In this document: piece after piece, positions 35,272 through 44,280 of the stretch
How the letters are laid out: the number at the start of each line of letters is the position of its first letter
How positions within the stretch are numbered: the first letter of the stretch is position 1
Source of the DNA: CAWCJL01 sp963795775
Lineage (GTDB): Bacteria > Acidobacteriota > Terriglobia > Terriglobales > Acidobacteriaceae
Assembly: GCA_963795775.1 (NCBI GenBank)
Contig: CAWCJL010000002.1
Coordinates: 496,001-560,000 of the forward strand
Reading direction: 5' to 3'
DNA: 64,000 bases
Program-made: the position numbers and the translations under genes
The notes under the pieces: generated by a model
Seen by the model: only the letters and a program-made list of their open reading frames with translations
Told to the model about the DNA's origin: nothing
The model's database searches: none

Positions 35272-35694
35272 TCAGTCCAGTTTTGCAACCACCTCTTCCA
35301 GGTTGCCGATGAACTTCTGCCATCCGTAGCTCGCACCCTTGTAGTAGGCATCTTCTTCCGACCGGAAACCGGATTGCTCCATGCGGAGCCGCGTGCCAGA
35401 TTCCGTCGGTGTTAATGTCCAGGAGACGACACTCTCCAAGCCCAAAGAACCCCAGCTGTACGCGAGCCGTGTATTCGGTTCGACTTCCAGGACCTGGCAG
35501 TCGATGACTCCGTTCCAATTCGGCATGGGCGTGGCGCGGAACTTGAACTGGTGGCCCACTCTCGGCTGGAAGTCATTCTTCATCAGCCACTGCTCGATCA
35601 ACGAACCCTGGGTAAGTGCACGCCAGACTTTTTCCGGAGGATGCGGTAGCTCACGTTCGATGACGAGCGTACGTGTCGCGGCGGTATCGGTCAT
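35272..35694 (-). CDS. SRPBCC/AHSA1-domain protein
   Basis: 140 aa ligand-binding START-like fold: IERELPHPPEKVWRALTQ at the start, IEQWLMKNDFQPRVGHQF, and the C-terminal SYGWQKFIGNLEEVV helix, all typical of the activator of Hsp90 ATPase homolog 1-like family. It overlaps the ArsR gene by 4 bp (ATGA). ArsR plus AHSA1-like pairs are common in bacteria; the small hydrophobic ligand is unknown. Confidence 0.92.
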   Translation of the reverse strand: MTDTAATRTLVIERELPHPPEKVWRALTQGSLIEQWLMKNDFQPRVGHQFKFRATPMPNWNGVIDCQVLEVEPNTRLAYSWGSLGLESVVSWTLTPTESGTRLRMEQSGFRSEEDAYYKGASYGWQKFIGNLEEVVAKLD

Positions 35695-36014
35695 TTGTCC
35701 ATCCTTTTCAGTAGGTTTTCGAGTTGGTCAATTCGGTCACGCCAAAAAGTTCCATACAGGCTCATCCAGTCAACCAGGGGTGCGAGGGCTTGCGGCTGTG
35801 CGTAGTAGTGCGTTTCGCGCCCATCGCGTCTGTTATGTACCAGGCGCGCACGCTTCAACGCGGCCAGGTGCTTTGAGACCATCGGCTGCGACACACCCGC
35901 GCGTTCGGTTAAAGCGTGCACAGTTTGTTCCCCCTCGCGAGCGAGGCGCTCGAAGATAGCCCTGCGAGTGGGATCAGCAAGCGCTTTGAAAAGATGGTCT
36001 GTGGCGGCTCGCAT
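35691..36014 (-). CDS. ArsR/SmtB-family winged-helix repressor
   Basis: 107 aa. Winged helix-turn-helix: LFKALADPTRRAIFERL, then RAGVSQPMVSKHLAALKRARLV as recognition region, and DGRETHYYAQP as wing. Metal-binding cysteines of the ArsR ELCVCDL type are absent, so a non-metal signal is likely, as for SdpR-like members. It probably represses its own operon through the inverted repeat in its promoter (36023-36038). The ATG is 5 nt from the -10 box, suggesting leaderless mRNA. Confidence 0.93.
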   Translation of the reverse strand: MRAATDHLFKALADPTRRAIFERLAREGEQTVHALTERAGVSQPMVSKHLAALKRARLVHNRRDGRETHYYAQPQALAPLVDWMSLYGTFWRDRIDQLENLLKRMDK

Positions 36015-36019
36015 GCAAA

Positions 36020-36048
36020 ACCATAACCGTAAGGTTATTGATTGTCAA
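36020..36048 (-). promoter_or_regulatory. arsR promoter with embedded operator
   Basis: On the minus strand: TTGACA (36043-36048), 17 nt, then TATGGT (36020-36025), then TTTGC and the ATG at 36014. The perfect inverted repeat ATAACC-GTAA-GGTTAT (36023-36038) lies between and over the two boxes, where a repressor would block RNA polymerase. The transcript would start at or next to the A of the start codon. Confidence 0.8.
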
Positions 36049-36219
36049 GCCCACTCGAATCGAGCGATCCCTGTTGCTTTCAGTTTCTGCTCGCAGCAGC
36101 ACGGTATGCACCAGGTGGGCTTCCCATCCGCTCCCAGGAATTCCTGGATTCTTTTGCATGCAGGTATGCTGATAGCACGGCAGTGCACCCGGACACATCC
36201 GGTATGCCATGGAGCGAAT

Positions 36220-37366
36220 TTGGAATTCGAGACTCGCCTGCTCACCTTCGATCCGGCGCCGGGGGACCGATGTCGTCCGGCCAACACGCCGATCTACCAG
36301 ACGGCCACCTTCCGCCAGGACTCGGCAACCGGCTTCGGCGAGTACGACTATACGCGGAGCGGCAATCCCACACGCGCCGTGCTCGAAACGCAGATCGCCG
36401 CACTGGAATCCGGCACGCGCGCCTTCTGTTTTTCAACCGGGCTGGCGGCGATCACCGCGATCACGCGTCTGCTCAAGCCGGGCGAGGAGATCCTGGCCTG
36501 CGACGATCTGTACGGCGGCACCTACCGCCTGTTCTCCCGCATCCTCGCCAACCGCGGCATCCACGTGCGCTATATCGATTTTGCCGACACGGCGGCCGTA
36601 GCCGCGGCGATGACGCCGGCCGTGCGCCTGGTCTATTTCGAATCGCCCACGAATCCGCTGCTGCACGTGATCGATATCCGCGCGATCGCGGAGCTAGCCG
36701 CGCGCCACGGCGCGCTGGTCTGCATTGATAACAGCACCATGTCGCCCTTCCTGCAGCGCCCACTCGAACTCGGCGTGGACCTCGTGCTCCATTCCGCGAC
36801 CAAATTTATGAGCGGGCACAGTGACGTGATGGCCGGCGCCATTGCGGTGCGTGACACCAAGCTGGCGGAAGATCTTTACCTGATCCAGAACGGGGAAGGG
36901 GGTGGGCTTGCACCGTTTGACAGCTTCCTGGTGCTGCGCGGGCTGAAGACGCTGGCGGTCCGCATGCGCGCGCAGCAGGAGAACGCTACCGCGATCGCGC
37001 AGATTCCTGGCGCAGCACCCGCGCGTATCGGCGGTTTACTACCCACTGCTCGCACCGGCTGCGGAAGCGGCTCTGCACGCCAGCCAGGCCAGCGGCCCGG
37101 GTTCGGTTCTCAGCTTCCAGACGGACGACGCGGAGCTCTCCCGCAAGCTGGTGGAGGCGCTCCGCATTTTCACCATCACGGTCAGCTTTGGCGGCGTGAA
37201 CTCGACCGTGAGCCTGCCGAACTACATGTCTCACGCCAGCATTCCGGAGCACCTGCGCACGCAGAAACAGATTCCGCGCGATCTGATCCGGCTCTCGATC
37301 GGTATTGAAGCGGCGGCGGATCTGATCGCCGATCTGGAACAGGCGTTTACGCTGGCTGCTGCGTGA
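36220..37366 (+). pseudogene. Trans-sulfuration PLP enzyme (cystathionine gamma-lyase/synthase type), frameshifted
   Basis: Would be about 380 aa. PLP-dependent C/M-metabolism fold: EFETRLLTFDPAPGDRCRPANTPIYQTATF, EYDYTRSGNPTRAVLE, FSTGLAAITAI, and the lysine in LVLHSATKFMSGHSDVMAG; all match this family. Start at TTG 36220 with GGAG 5 nt upstream gives a normal N-terminus; ATG 36167 is an alternative. After GCG CAG at about 37001 the frame moves by +1; the sequence then reads FLAQHPRVSAVYYP and ends with FGGVNSTVSLPNYMSHAS. One extra base near 37003 explains it. Reaction (cystathionine lyase, synthase or methionine gamma-lyase) cannot be told. Confidence 0.85.
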
Positions 37367-37672
37367 CCACCCGACAGGTAGGACCGCACATCGCAACCTG
37401 GGGATTCTTTGCTGCCGGCAGCATGCACGCTCGCAATTGCGAGCTTCGCCGTCTCGACTCCTTGTTTTGAGGATGGGTTGTACCTGTGACAGAATCCGGC
37501 GTCACGTCGCACATATGCCCGAGGTAATGGCGTTGAGATGCATTCCCCTATTCGGGCAACAACTCAGCGTGAGAGTGTTGTAGCCACATGACAGGGCAGC
37601 CTGGCACGGCGCTGAATCCAACCCTCCGGCAAAGAGTTGCGATCCGCACGGAACAGCTTCCCTTCCATCTCC
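37367..37672. other. Intergenic stretch with no recognised feature
   Basis: About 300 bp between the PLP enzyme stop and the hairpin behind the Rieske oxygenase. Short frames here have no protein-like character and no repeats or RNA motifs were recognised. Confidence 0.4.
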
Positions 37673-37710
37673 CTGGGAGCGCCACGCGCAAACCTGCCAA
37701 GCGCTCCCAG
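37673..37710 (-). terminator. Hairpin downstream of the Rieske oxygenase gene
   Basis: Perfect 10-bp inverted repeat CTGGGAGCGC / GCGCTCCCAG with an 18-nt loop, 39 bp past the stop at 37750. No T-run; probable terminator for the minus-strand gene. Confidence 0.5.
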
Positions 37711-37749
37711 GCTCAAGTTGCGGCTCGAGAAGCGGGATGAACTGAACGC

Positions 37750-38922
37750 TCAACTTCGCCAGCGCAGTGTCACCGGCTCGCGCAGCGGGTGCCGGTCCGT
37801 TCCCTCCAGCCGCGCCTGCTTGAGCGCGAAGTACCACTTGGCGGGGCGGTCCGCATCGTCGATGAGCATCAGGCTCGGGTTGTGCTTCAGCCCTTCTGCC
37901 TGCTGCACCATCGTCTGCTGGTCCTGCCGCACAAAGCGCGCGCCGAAGAACTTCGCGATCGTGGTCACCAGCGGCACATAGTAGAAGACGTTCCACGCTG
38001 CCGCGACATCGATCCTGCAACTGTTCACCGTAACCGGGGTCACAGTGGTCAGGCTCGCAAACCATTTCCTGCCGCAGCGGATCGTCTCATAGCGCCGGTT
38101 GGGCAGCACGAAATCGATGGTCGTCTCGATTGGCTCGCCGTACACGCCCAGCAGTTTGTAGGGAGCGCTGTTGCCGGAAGGTGCATGCGCCGCCATGCGG
38201 AAGCCCTGCGGAATGGGCTCGAAACGCTTGCGCTTCTCGTGGATGCTGGCCCGCGACCGCCACCACCATGCCTGATGCACAAAGGGCCCGTGTGCCGGGT
38301 CCATCAGGCCAATAATGCCGTGGTCCACGTTGCAGGGCAGGTCTGCGCTCAGGTGCGCGGTGCGGTAGCGCGTGCTGAACTTCGGCAGCTCCGGCAGGGG
38401 CGCGAGGTGCGCCATCTCCTCGGGCTTCATCCGGCCGCGGCCGGGGCCCGGCACGTATACCCACGCGTATCCATCGCGCTCCACGCAGGGAAAAACGGTG
38501 GCATAGATGCGTGTCGGGTCGAGCCCATCCTCGCTGGTCAGCGACGGAATCGAAGTGCATTGCCCGCTTTCCGGCTCAAAGACCCAGCCGTGGTATCGGC
38601 AGGTCACGTTTTCGCCGTTGAACCAGCCGCAGGAAAGAGGGATGCCACGGTGAGGACAGTTGTCCCGCATGGCGAAGACAGCGCCGTCGTTCTTGCGCCC
38701 CAGCACCAGCGGAATCCCGAGCAGCATTGCCGTCTGCATTCTGCCTTTGCGCAGGCGGTCACTCCGGAGTGCGGGATACCAATCGTCGTAGATCAGCGCT
38801 GTTCCCGGTACGCCTGCCGCCGCGGTTCCCACGGGAGCCGGTGCCACACGCGCGTCCTCTGTCGGTGCAGAGCTTTGCGGCTCTGGACGGGACGCTTGAA
38901 TGGTGGTGAGATTCGGCGCCAT
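37750..38922 (-). CDS. Rieske-type aromatic ring-hydroxylating oxygenase, PaO/ACD1-like alpha subunit
   Basis: 390 aa from ATG 38922. Rieske [2Fe-2S] domain at about 75-115: CPHRGIPLSCGW with CRYHGW supplies the two Cys and two His ligands. The mononuclear iron motif is in CNVDHGIIGLMDPAHGPFVHQ. The arrangement, with DPAHGPFVH, resembles pheophorbide a oxygenase-like and related long-chain oxygenases more than classic dioxygenases; substrate unknown. No reductase or ferredoxin gene is adjacent, so electrons must come from elsewhere. The frame is open further upstream but that part is dissimilar. Confidence 0.9.
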   Translation of the reverse strand: MAPNLTTIQASRPEPQSSAPTEDARVAPAPVGTAAAGVPGTALIYDDWYPALRSDRLRKGRMQTAMLLGIPLVLGRKNDGAVFAMRDNCPHRGIPLSCGWFNGENVTCRYHGWVFEPESGQCTSIPSLTSEDGLDPTRIYATVFPCVERDGYAWVYVPGPGRGRMKPEEMAHLAPLPELPKFSTRYRTAHLSADLPCNVDHGIIGLMDPAHGPFVHQAWWWRSRASIHEKRKRFEPIPQGFRMAAHAPSGNSAPYKLLGVYGEPIETTIDFVLPNRRYETIRCGRKWFASLTTVTPVTVNSCRIDVAAAWNVFYYVPLVTTIAKFFGARFVRQDQQTMVQQAEGLKHNPSLMLIDDADRPAKWYFALKQARLEGTDRHPLREPVTLRWRS

Positions 38923-39078
38923 AGGCAGTTCGAACAAGGCTGTCGCACAGCGATTGGCAACAGAACAGCCCTGCTTCACTATATCGAAGGCCTCACAACA
39001 GGCGGAGCAGTATCGGTGTTGGCACGCGAGCGGTATGATTCGGGCTGCCACATCCGGGATAACAGGAGCTTCGTTGCC

Positions 39079-39492
39079 ATGTCCCAGACGCACCCACACT
39101 CCCAGCCGATTCTCACCTCGGTGGCGGCACACCTGTACGTTCGCGACCTCAAAGCATCGACCGAGTTTTTTACCGAGAAGCTCGGCTTCACCATCGACTT
39201 TGTCTACGGCGATCCGCCATTCTATGCGCAAGTGAGCCGCGATAACGCCCGGCTTGCGCTGCGTTTTGTCGATGAACCCGTCTTTGCCGGAGATATTCGC
39301 CTACGGGAGGACCTGCTCTCCGCCTCTATTACGGTGGGCAGCGCGGATGAGATCAGGCAACTCTTTATTGCCTGCCAGGCGGCAGACGTGCCTATTCATC
39401 AGTCACTGCGGGACGAACCGTGGCAAGCCAAGACCTTCATCGTGAAAGACCCGGACGGCAACCTGATCCTCTTTGCCGCGCCGGTAGATTAA
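39079..39492 (+). CDS. VOC (glyoxalase/bleomycin-resistance) superfamily protein
   Basis: 137 aa from ATG 39079 with AGGAG 10 nt upstream. Paired beta-alpha-beta-beta-beta units: LYVRDLKASTEFFTEKLGF at the start and VKDPDGNLILFAAP at the end, both typical. The position where many members place a metal-binding Glu is taken by ILF in the C-terminal strand, so a metal role is uncertain. 34 bp upstream of a second VOC gene; the two may form one transcription unit. Confidence 0.88.
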   Translation: MSQTHPHSQPILTSVAAHLYVRDLKASTEFFTEKLGFTIDFVYGDPPFYAQVSRDNARLALRFVDEPVFAGDIRLREDLLSASITVGSADEIRQLFIACQAADVPIHQSLRDEPWQAKTFIVKDPDGNLILFAAPVD

Positions 39493-39526
39493 ATAGCATC
39501 CGGCCGCAGACGAAAGAAGAACGATC

Positions 39527-39920
39527 ATGGCACAACCAACCACCACGGGAATCTCACCGTTCTTCATTGTCAGCAACGTAGTTCGAACCATCGCGTTTTA
39601 TCGCGAGAAGCTTGGATTTGAGACTACATTTCAGGAGCCGGATCATAATCCCTTCTTCGCCATCATCCGCCGTGATGGAGCGCAGATCTTTATCAAGTCC
39701 GATGCGGAATTGATACCGCTTCCAAATCCCAAGCGTCATCCATCGATGAGGTGGGACGCGTATGTCTTTACGCCAGACCCGGACGGTCTTGCCGCCGAAT
39801 TTATCCGATCATGGCGCCGCCTTCAGCACACCGCTTAAGGACACCGACGACGGGCTGCGCGGCTTCGAACTCGCCGACCCTGACGGCTATGTTTTGTTTT
39901 TCGGCCACCCGAGAGACTAA
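39527..39920 (+). pseudogene. Second VOC-superfamily protein, frameshifted
   Basis: N-terminal part ISPFFIVSNVVRTIAFYREKLGFE is a standard VOC opening. The frame closes early at 39838 after AAEFIRSWRRLQHTA; in the next frame the expected C-terminal half follows: DHGAAFSTPLKD, then FELADPDGYVLFFGHPRD and a stop at 39920. One extra base near 39800-39806 explains the break. About 130 aa if repaired. Likely a duplicate of the upstream VOC gene in fold, not closely in sequence. Confidence 0.8.
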
Positions 39921-40169
39921 CGCAGCGAACGACTCAAGGACCCCGTGATAGTTTTCAGTAGGTATCGCCTCCCTGTCGCACTGTTCGTTGGTTGCCGAGT
40001 CTCTATGGCACTCCTCCATCCACAGTCTGAGATGGCCAGTGTGTGCCCCGTGCAAGGTGGGTATTACTTGACTTGGCCGGTGCTGCCAGCCTTTCCGCCG
40101 CGGCTCCGGGGAACCCGGTGCAGTACCCGAAAGCACCGTCGAGTAGGATGGCTGGATTGAGCCTCACAC

Positions 40170-40616
40170 ATGATCGTTTCTCCCTGGCATGAGATCTGGA
40201 CGAACTTCGGGCACGTCGGCATCGCCTATCTGCTCACTGCCAGCATCGGCTGGGAGCGGGAACGCGAAGCGCACAGCGCGGGCCTGCGCACCTTTCCGAT
40301 CGTGGGCATGGCGAGCTGTGGGTACCTGCTGCTGCTCGGGACTCAGCCGGATGTTGCTGCGCAGTCGCGGCTGCTGCAGGGCCTGATCACCGGCATTGGC
40401 TTCATCGGGGGTGGGGCCATCCTCAAAGAGGGCGCAACCGTGAAGGGCACGGCGACGGCAGCCAGCGTGTGGAACGCCGGGGTGATCGGTGCGGCGGTGG
40501 CGATGAATCATTACGGCATTGCGGTCACGCTTTCCGTGCTGAACCTGTTTACGCTGCGCACCCTGCTGCCCATCAAGCGGTGGCTCGATCGCAAGGACCG
40601 CGAACCTACGGAGTAG
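40170..40616 (+). CDS. MgtC/SapB-family membrane protein
   Basis: 148 aa, four helices. Family motifs: ASIGWEREREAHSAGLRTFPIVGMAS near the N-terminus (the conserved Arg/Glu cluster) and LITGIGFIGGGAILKEGATVKGTATAASVW in the middle, which is the MgtC/SapB signature. The N-terminal membrane domain only; the C-terminal ACT-like domain of Salmonella MgtC is missing. Role in magnesium or envelope homeostasis is known for some members, not inferable here. About 250 bp upstream contain no recognisable element. Confidence 0.93.
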   Translation: MIVSPWHEIWTNFGHVGIAYLLTASIGWEREREAHSAGLRTFPIVGMASCGYLLLLGTQPDVAAQSRLLQGLITGIGFIGGGAILKEGATVKGTATAASVWNAGVIGAAVAMNHYGIAVTLSVLNLFTLRTLLPIKRWLDRKDREPTE

Positions 40617-40779
40617 CGGCGCGCTGCCCCGGGAGCATGCATCGGCGCGATCTATAATCGCGCGATGCAGCCTGCTGAACCCGCCGGCTTTGACGCATTC
40701 GCCACCGGACGCGCTGCCCATGCGCTAAAGGACCCGGGGAACGGACCATCGCTGGAGCGCCCACCGGACGCGCCGGTTC

Positions 40780-42573
40780 GTGGGCATCCTCTTCGCGCTC
40801 TGGGTGCTGCTCTACGGGAGTTTCACCCTGCTGGCGCCGCCGCTGCTCGACGACGCCGACTCCGTGCACGCCGAAGTGGCGCGGGAGATGCTGCTTCGCC
40901 GCGATCCGGTGACGCTGTATGCGAATGGCATCCGCTATCTCGAAAAGGCGCCGCTCCTCTACTGGAGCATGGCCGCGAGCTTTCGCCTGCTCGGCGTCTC
41001 GACGGAGTCGGCGCGGGTGCCGCTGGCGCTGTACACGCTGGCGCTGCTGCTCGCGGTGTTTTTCTTCGGACGCATGCTCTTCCAGAACTCGCTCGCGGGC
41101 TTCTACGCGGCGCTGATCCTGGCGACGTCCTTCGGCCTGTTTATCTTCACGCGCATCCTGATTCCGGACGCGATCCTGTGCCTCTGGACCACAGCGGCGA
41201 TGCTGTGTTTCTGGCGCTCGCTGGAGGAGCCCTCGCTGGCCACCGCGGCCGGCTTTGCCGCGGCGTGTGCGCTGAACGTGCTGACCAAAGGGCTCATCGG
41301 CCTGGTCTTTCCCATTGCCATCGTGCTCGGCTTTCTGCTGCTGACGCGCAACCTGCGCCATCTGCTGCGCTGGCACCCGCTGGCCGGGCTGCTCATCTTT
41401 CTCGCGCTTGCCGCGCCGTGGCACATTGCCGCCGGGCTCGCGAATCCCACGGTGGGCCACCCGCACGGCCTCGCCCCGACACAGGGCAATGTGCGCGGCT
41501 TCTTCTGGTTCTACTTCATCAACGAGCACGTGCTCCGGTACCTGAACCAGCGGGTTCCGCGCGACTACGACACGGTGCCGCTGCTGCTCTTCTGGGGCTT
41601 GCTGCTCATCTGGCTGATGCCGTGGTCGGCATTTCTCTTCACCGCCCTACGCCGGGTGCCGCTACGGCGCAGCGTTCGCCGCGAGCCGCTTACGAAACCG
41701 CAGCAGGCACGTTTGCTGTTAGCCCTCTGGGCCACGATCCCGATGGTCTTCTTCAGCTTCTCTACTCGCCAGGAGTATTACGTCTTGCCGGTGCTGCCGG
41801 CGCTCGCCCTGCTGACGGGAAGCTGGCTGGCGGAAGAAGGGACGGCGCAGGAGAGCGCGAGCCGGGCTGGACGCCGGATCGCCTGGATGCTTCTTGTCCT
41901 GGGATGGGCGGGGGCCGCCGCCGCACTCGTGCTTGCCGTTCGCGCTCGCAGTCCCGCTCCGGGGGCAGACCTGGCGTCGGTGCTGGCGCAGAACCCGGGT
42001 GAGTATGCGCTTTCGTTCGGCCACTTTCTCGATCTCAGCTCGGCGGCCATGCGCTTCTTTCGCGGACCGCTGTTGGACGTGGCGGCCGCGCTGGCAATAG
42101 GCACCTTGGCCCACTTGTACTATCGGCTGCGTGGCCGTCCTCGCGTTGCCAATGCATTCCTGGCCGGGATGACCGTCGTCTTTCTGATCGCGGCGCACCT
42201 CGCGCTGGTGACCTTCTCGCCCGTGCTTTCCTCGCGCGCGCTCGCGGCCGCCATCGCGCCGCAGCTACGGCCCGCCGATCTCGTGGTGATCAACGGAGAG
42301 TACGAGAGCGGCTCCACGCTCGGCTTCTATCTGCGCAGGGCTGACATCCACATCCTGAATGGCCGGAGTTCCAACCTGTGGTACGGGTCATTCTTTCCCG
42401 ACGCCCCGGCCATCTTTGAGGATGACGCCAGCATGCGCGAGAAGTGGGCCGGCCCGCGACGCATCTTTCTGTGGACGGAACCCGGCAACATCCCTGCTCT
42501 CCCCAGCGCCGCATACCGCATCGCGAGCAGCGGCGGCAAGGAAATCCTTTCCAACCAGCCGAACCGGAAGTAA
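40780..42573 (+). CDS. Glycosyltransferase family 39 (ArnT/PMT-like) integral membrane protein
   Basis: Transfers a sugar from a polyprenyl-phosphate donor on the periplasmic side. 597 aa from GTG 40780, about 12 helices. The first periplasmic loop has LLDDADSVHAEVAREML with the acidic pair typical of GT-C enzymes, and YANGIRYLEKAPLLYW, typical of the ArnT subgroup. Acceptor unknown (lipid A or another lipid). The start is uncertain: an ATG at 40665 in another frame, 6 bp after a TATAAT hexamer, looks like the natural start, so a small indel between 40720 and 40760 is possible. Convergent with the hpnI-like gene. Confidence 0.88.
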   Translation: MGILFALWVLLYGSFTLLAPPLLDDADSVHAEVAREMLLRRDPVTLYANGIRYLEKAPLLYWSMAASFRLLGVSTESARVPLALYTLALLLAVFFFGRMLFQNSLAGFYAALILATSFGLFIFTRILIPDAILCLWTTAAMLCFWRSLEEPSLATAAGFAAACALNVLTKGLIGLVFPIAIVLGFLLLTRNLRHLLRWHPLAGLLIFLALAAPWHIAAGLANPTVGHPHGLAPTQGNVRGFFWFYFINEHVLRYLNQRVPRDYDTVPLLLFWGLLLIWLMPWSAFLFTALRRVPLRRSVRREPLTKPQQARLLLALWATIPMVFFSFSTRQEYYVLPVLPALALLTGSWLAEEGTAQESASRAGRRIAWMLLVLGWAGAAAALVLAVRARSPAPGADLASVLAQNPGEYALSFGHFLDLSSAAMRFFRGPLLDVAAALAIGTLAHLYYRLRGRPRVANAFLAGMTVVFLIAAHLALVTFSPVLSSRALAAAIAPQLRPADLVVINGEYESGSTLGFYLRRADIHILNGRSSNLWYGSFFPDAPAIFEDDASMREKWAGPRRIFLWTEPGNIPALPSAAYRIASSGGKEILSNQPNRK

Positions 42574-42616
42574 GGTCGCGCGCGCGGCACGCGAAATGAG
42601 AGCGCGTTCACGCGTG

Positions 42617-43804
42617 TTACGCAGCGATGCGGCTCAGCTTCCCATCCTTCAGCGCAAAGCGCTCGCCGCGCCAGGCCACGGTGTCGCCGGCGAAGCTCCA
42701 CGCCCACAGCCCCAGGCCCACCAGATCCCGCGGCAGCAGCAGCCAGAGATCGCGGAGCACCTGCACATCGCCAAGCACGCCCACGCCGACCGCAAGCGCT
42801 ACCGAGACGCGCGCCAGCAACAGCAGGACAAACAGCGCCAGGCTTTCCAGGCTCATGCCGGTCGCCAGCACGTTGCAGCAAGCCCACGGCAGGCCATAGG
42901 TGAAAAGGAGCCCTGCATAACCCCACTTGCGGGAATCGCGCGTGGACCGGCTCCAGCGGATCTGGTGCGCCAGAAACTCGCGGAACGTATACGCGGGCAC
43001 GAAGGTCTCGACCACCTCGCCGCTCAGCACCACGTCGTAGCCGGCGGCGTATACGCGCGCGCCCAATTCGTAATCGTCGGCGAGATAATTGACTACCGGC
43101 AGCAGGCCACCCGCGGCGGCGAGCGCTTCTTTCGAGATGGCGAGCGTGGACCCCAGGCCGAAGCGGATGCCGCCCTCGAGCTTGCGCGCGGTCAGCACAC
43201 CGGCGATGAAGTCGGTTGCGATGCCCAGCGCCTCCATCTTCGAGCCCAGCGTCGGCGGGCGTCGCCCGACGCCATGCGCGCGTCCGCGATAGGGCGCCGT
43301 GACCATGCCCACGCGGCGTCCGGAAGCGTGCTGCTCCGCGAACCCGGCCATCACCCGCGCCAGATAGCGTGGTCCCACGAGGATGTCGCTGTCGTTGATG
43401 AGCACATACGGATGTTGCGCGTACGCGAGCATCTGCTGCAGGTTGCTCACCTTGCCGTTGGTGCCCAGCACTTCCGGGCACTCGATCAAGCGGATCGCGA
43501 CTTCGGGAAATTCCTGCTTCAGCGTGTGGACGGCTTCTACGGCAGGATCGCTCAGGCTGCCCACACCGAACAGGATCTCCACGGCTCCGGCGTACTGCTG
43601 CCGGCAGTGGCTGGCGAATGCCGCGTACATCTCGTGGTCCAGTCCCTTGACCGGCTTCAGGATGCTAACCGCCGGCGCGAAAGGCGGCAACGGCTCGCGC
43701 AGTTTCCGCGCGAACGCACGGGCGCTGAGCAGGGCCAGCACGTAATAGGCGAGTCCAGCGACGGTAAGGAAGGTGGTCAGGTATGCAACTGCGGTGGCAA
43801 GCAT
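42617..43804 (-). CDS. hpnI: Hopanoid/ceramide-type glycosyltransferase, HpnI-like (GT2/GT21)
   Basis: 395 aa. N-terminal helix (1-27), then a GT-A domain with VSILKPVKGLDHEMYAAF, D138 and D140 in LINDSDILVG (nucleotide-sugar and metal binding), YLADDYELGARV with the catalytic acidic residues, and HQIRWSRSTR (the QxxRW motif of processive/GT21 enzymes). C-terminal helices anchor it. HpnI in hopanoid producers attaches N-acetylglucosamine to bacteriohopanetetrol; ceramide glucosyltransferases share this layout, so the acceptor is not certain. No other hopanoid gene is within the window. Confidence 0.82.
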   Translation of the reverse strand: MLATAVAYLTTFLTVAGLAYYVLALLSARAFARKLREPLPPFAPAVSILKPVKGLDHEMYAAFASHCRQQYAGAVEILFGVGSLSDPAVEAVHTLKQEFPEVAIRLIECPEVLGTNGKVSNLQQMLAYAQHPYVLINDSDILVGPRYLARVMAGFAEQHASGRRVGMVTAPYRGRAHGVGRRPPTLGSKMEALGIATDFIAGVLTARKLEGGIRFGLGSTLAISKEALAAAGGLLPVVNYLADDYELGARVYAAGYDVVLSGEVVETFVPAYTFREFLAHQIRWSRSTRDSRKWGYAGLLFTYGLPWACCNVLATGMSLESLALFVLLLLARVSVALAVGVGVLGDVQVLRDLWLLLPRDLVGLGLWAWSFAGDTVAWRGERFALKDGKLSRIAA

Positions 43805-43899
43805 CTTCTCTTTGCAGTGTAGCGTGGCAGCCTGGTTCTACCCGCGTCTGCGCTGAAGTGAGGGCGTCCGCCCTACTCCCAAAAGCTGAGGCGAATCCA

Positions 43900-44265
43900 T
43901 CAGCGCAACTGCTCTTCGATGGTGCGCGTGCGTGCGGTGAGGACGTCACCGGTGTGCAGGGTTGTGACGGTCTCGATCAGCATGATCGCGCATTCCTCGT
44001 CGGCGCGCGGATTGTGCCGTACGCCCCGCGGGACCACGCAGAACTCACCGGGCTCCAGCGTCACCTCGCGCCCGCCTTCGAACTGAATGACCAGCCGGCC
44101 GCGCAGCACCTGGAACATCTCGTCTTCCCCGTCGTGCTTGTGCCAGTCGAACTCACCTTTGAGCTTGGCGACTTTGATGTACTGGTCGTTCACGCGCCCC
44201 ACCACCTTGGGCGACCAATACTCGGTCACACCCGCGAGCGCTGCTTCCAGATTTACGCTGTCCAT
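43900..44265 (-). CDS. Cupin-domain protein
   Basis: 121 aa single-domain beta-barrel. Metal motif 1: WHKHDGEDEMFQVLRGRL, motif 2: PRGVRHNPRA; His and Glu positions of the cupin signature are intact, so a metal is likely bound. Typical of small sugar-epimerase/dioxygenase-like cupins of unknown substrate. It lies 15 bp downstream of the permease gene, so it may belong to the same transcript. Confidence 0.9.
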   Translation of the reverse strand: MDSVNLEAALAGVTEYWSPKVVGRVNDQYIKVAKLKGEFDWHKHDGEDEMFQVLRGRLVIQFEGGREVTLEPGEFCVVPRGVRHNPRADEECAIMLIETVTTLHTGDVLTARTRTIEEQLR

Positions 44266-44280
44266 CTGGTCTCCTGACCT

